Made by a program: the position numbers and the translations under genes
Source of the DNA: Loripinus fragilis
Taxonomy: Eukaryota; Mollusca; Bivalvia; Lucinida; Lucinidae
NCBI GenBank assembly: GCA_964019695.1
Contig: OZ026516.1
Location: forward strand, 95,976,368-96,040,367
Length of the DNA: 64,000 nt
Reading direction: 5' to 3'
Shown: one piece after another, positions 62,416 to 64,000 of the stretch
Numbering within the stretch: the stretch's first letter is position 1
How the letters are laid out: each line of letters starts with the position of its first letter
Notes under the pieces: model-generated
What the model saw: only the letters and a program-made list of their open reading frames with translations
What the model was told of the DNA's origin: nothing
Database searches by the model: none

Positions 62416-63459
62416 TATACTTAAGGACTTTAAAAACGCATCACCCTGATTAAATCCTTTATTTCACAAACCCTGAGAATGTCAGCGAGATAATTGTTAT
62501 TAAATATTATAGTCTGACCACCTTGTAGTGTGTCTTAGAAAATGCATGGTTGTAAATTTACTTTAAGGTATTGAAAAAGTATCCGTTTTAAGACAGGGGT
62601 GGTCGATTTTGAAGGACACAAATTCAGCTGCAAGTTAAAACGCGTTAGTTTTGATTCCTTACTCAAAAGATTTGCGTCATTTGCTTCTTTCGCGATTGCA
62701 CATTCATCATTGAAAGATTAGAAATGAATTATCAGTTCAGTATGTACAAAATTACACCCCTTTAAAAATACCGACATACCCACCCACCCTGATTACTATA
62801 GTCTAGTAATAAATTCAACGTCTTGGGCCTTTCAAAGTTTCGATTTTTACGTCCGGTTTTATTGGAAGAGGCTAAGGGCATACGCAAACGAAAAATTATG
62901 CATAAGTTACGCTTGCATCACGTGTCTTTAGTATTTTGCAAGTGACGTTAACGTAACTTTTTAAGACGGTCTCGATTACATGACAGCATATCTCCTGCCA
63001 TGATTTACATCAAAACGTCTTTCCCACATGACTGCCAGTGTATGTAGTCAATATCAGTAATGAAAGCGTGCATAAATGTAACTTATGAAGATGTTTTTTA
63101 AAAGGAGCTATAAATTGATCATCAAATTTGACGTTTATTTTCGAAATATTGAAGATATCAATTACTTTTAATTAGAAAAAGTCTATAAACTCTTTTGGTG
63201 ATATGGTATCATACACGCTACAGTTTAAACATAAAAATAATCAAAGCGCTTCATTTAACTGTGCAGAAAGGTGCTGGATGCTGTATATACCCATGTGACG
63301 TCATCAGCAGCGTCGCGTGATAGTGCAGCCAAATTAACGACTGATTCATGCCAATTCTGGGTTACACATTAAAAACTGCGAGTAACTTTTCGATCGCATA
63401 TACGGTTTGCAAGAAAAGTGCAAAAATATGGTGATGCGTTTTCAAAGTCCTCTAGTATA
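62416..63459. mobile_element. ~1.04-kb element with terminal inverted repeats
   Basis: Left AGGACTTTAAAAACGCATCA-CC (62424 on) and right GGTGATGCGTTTTCAAAGTC-CT (to about 63450) are inverted with one mismatch. TATA-CT extends both ends. No transposase ORF, so non-autonomous. Superfamily unknown; TATA or TA flanks are possible. Confidence 0.65.
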
Positions 63460-63804
63460 GTATGCAATTTAAGTTACATATCAACACAATATTAGTAGGC
63501 TAGTAGGGTGGGGTAACCAAAAAATAAACGAAACGCCCCACCTAATGGATTCTTATCCTAAATCATAGTTAGTATCGCGAGTGTCGACCACGTGCATTGT
63601 TGACTTCCTTTCATCTGCGAGGAAAGCTGAGAATCAACATCCGGGTGTCTGCAACAGGATGAATCCTTAGCCTTTCATTAATAAGCATTTTTGCAAGCTC
63701 GCCTAGTCCTAACTTACCCTTAATAAATGATTACCTGTGCATGCTTCACTATAAAATGTAAGATACATTGTACAGCCATTTATTTGCATTTGGGCCAGCA
63801 CATG

Positions 63805-64000
63805 CTTTTGTTTTATCATGTTTTATTGAATTCATAAAAGAAGTTGAGGAAAAGAGATAAATGCGAGCCTTGTCGAGCATTTTATCTCTTTTTCAAAACG
63901 AGTTTAATAAATTTAATAATACAGGAGCACGAATGTTAGTTTCTATTTATCACAGGACATTAAAAGTACTTAAAATTTGCATTTTGGCGTGAAAACGTAA
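63805..64000 (-). mobile_element. MITE-like hairpin repeat, copy C (runs off the window)
   Basis: Minus-strand relative of 70-258 and 3530-3695: AAAGAGATAAATGCGAGCC...CATTTTATCTCTTT stem, then AACGAGTTTAATAAATTTAA and GTTAGTTTCTATTTATCACA. It continues to the right edge. Confidence 0.6.

Overview
The window looks like a repeat-rich, AT-rich nuclear segment of an animal, most likely a bivalve mollusc. The only confidently recognised gene is the 3' half of a Rac-family small GTPase on the + strand, with two exons (526-660 and 4032-4184) separated by a phase-0 intron. The other signals are eukaryotic: tRNA-headed SINEs with target-site duplications, many MITEs with terminal inverted repeats, microsatellites, and a broken copy of a multi-copy ORF common in invertebrate genomes. 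The bivalve assignment is an inference from the repeat style; no species can be named from sequence alone.

Layout. 1-4.2 kb: Rac exons. The intron carries a ~60-copy, 32-bp minisatellite whose unit contains the exon end and 5' splice site, with a MITE sitting in the first unit. 4.2-10.2 kb: downstream or UTR sequence, mariner-like MITEs, and a ~3.6-kb element with TA-flanked inverted ends that contains SINE and hAT-like MITE insertions. 10.3-12.5 kb: a diverged, inverted copy of part of the macrosatellite unit, split by a 326-bp SINE. 12.5-13.8 kb: a ~140-bp satellite of nine copies carrying palindromic nuclear-receptor-type half-sites. 15.9-44.8 kb: a ~29-kb macrosatellite of six ~5-kb units. 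Units 2-6 each contain a nested ~52-bp tandem repeat (about 25 copies) and every unit holds a tRNA-like block. Units 3-6 are nearly identical and show mosaic variant sharing. 44.8-64 kb: dispersed repeats, short palindromes, nested transposons including one with a TTAA duplication, a transposon-associated pseudogene at 57.8-58.65 kb, a TTCCCC-filled MITE, a second SINE, and a 1-kb TIR element.

Functionally the window holds one C-terminal GTPase gene fragment, whose upstream exons must lie left of base 1, next to a large non-coding tandem array. The short ORFs inside the array recur only because the DNA is duplicated and match no protein I recognise. The observations most worth following are the minisatellite built from the Rac splice donor, the mosaic macrosatellite, and the nuclear-receptor-site satellite.
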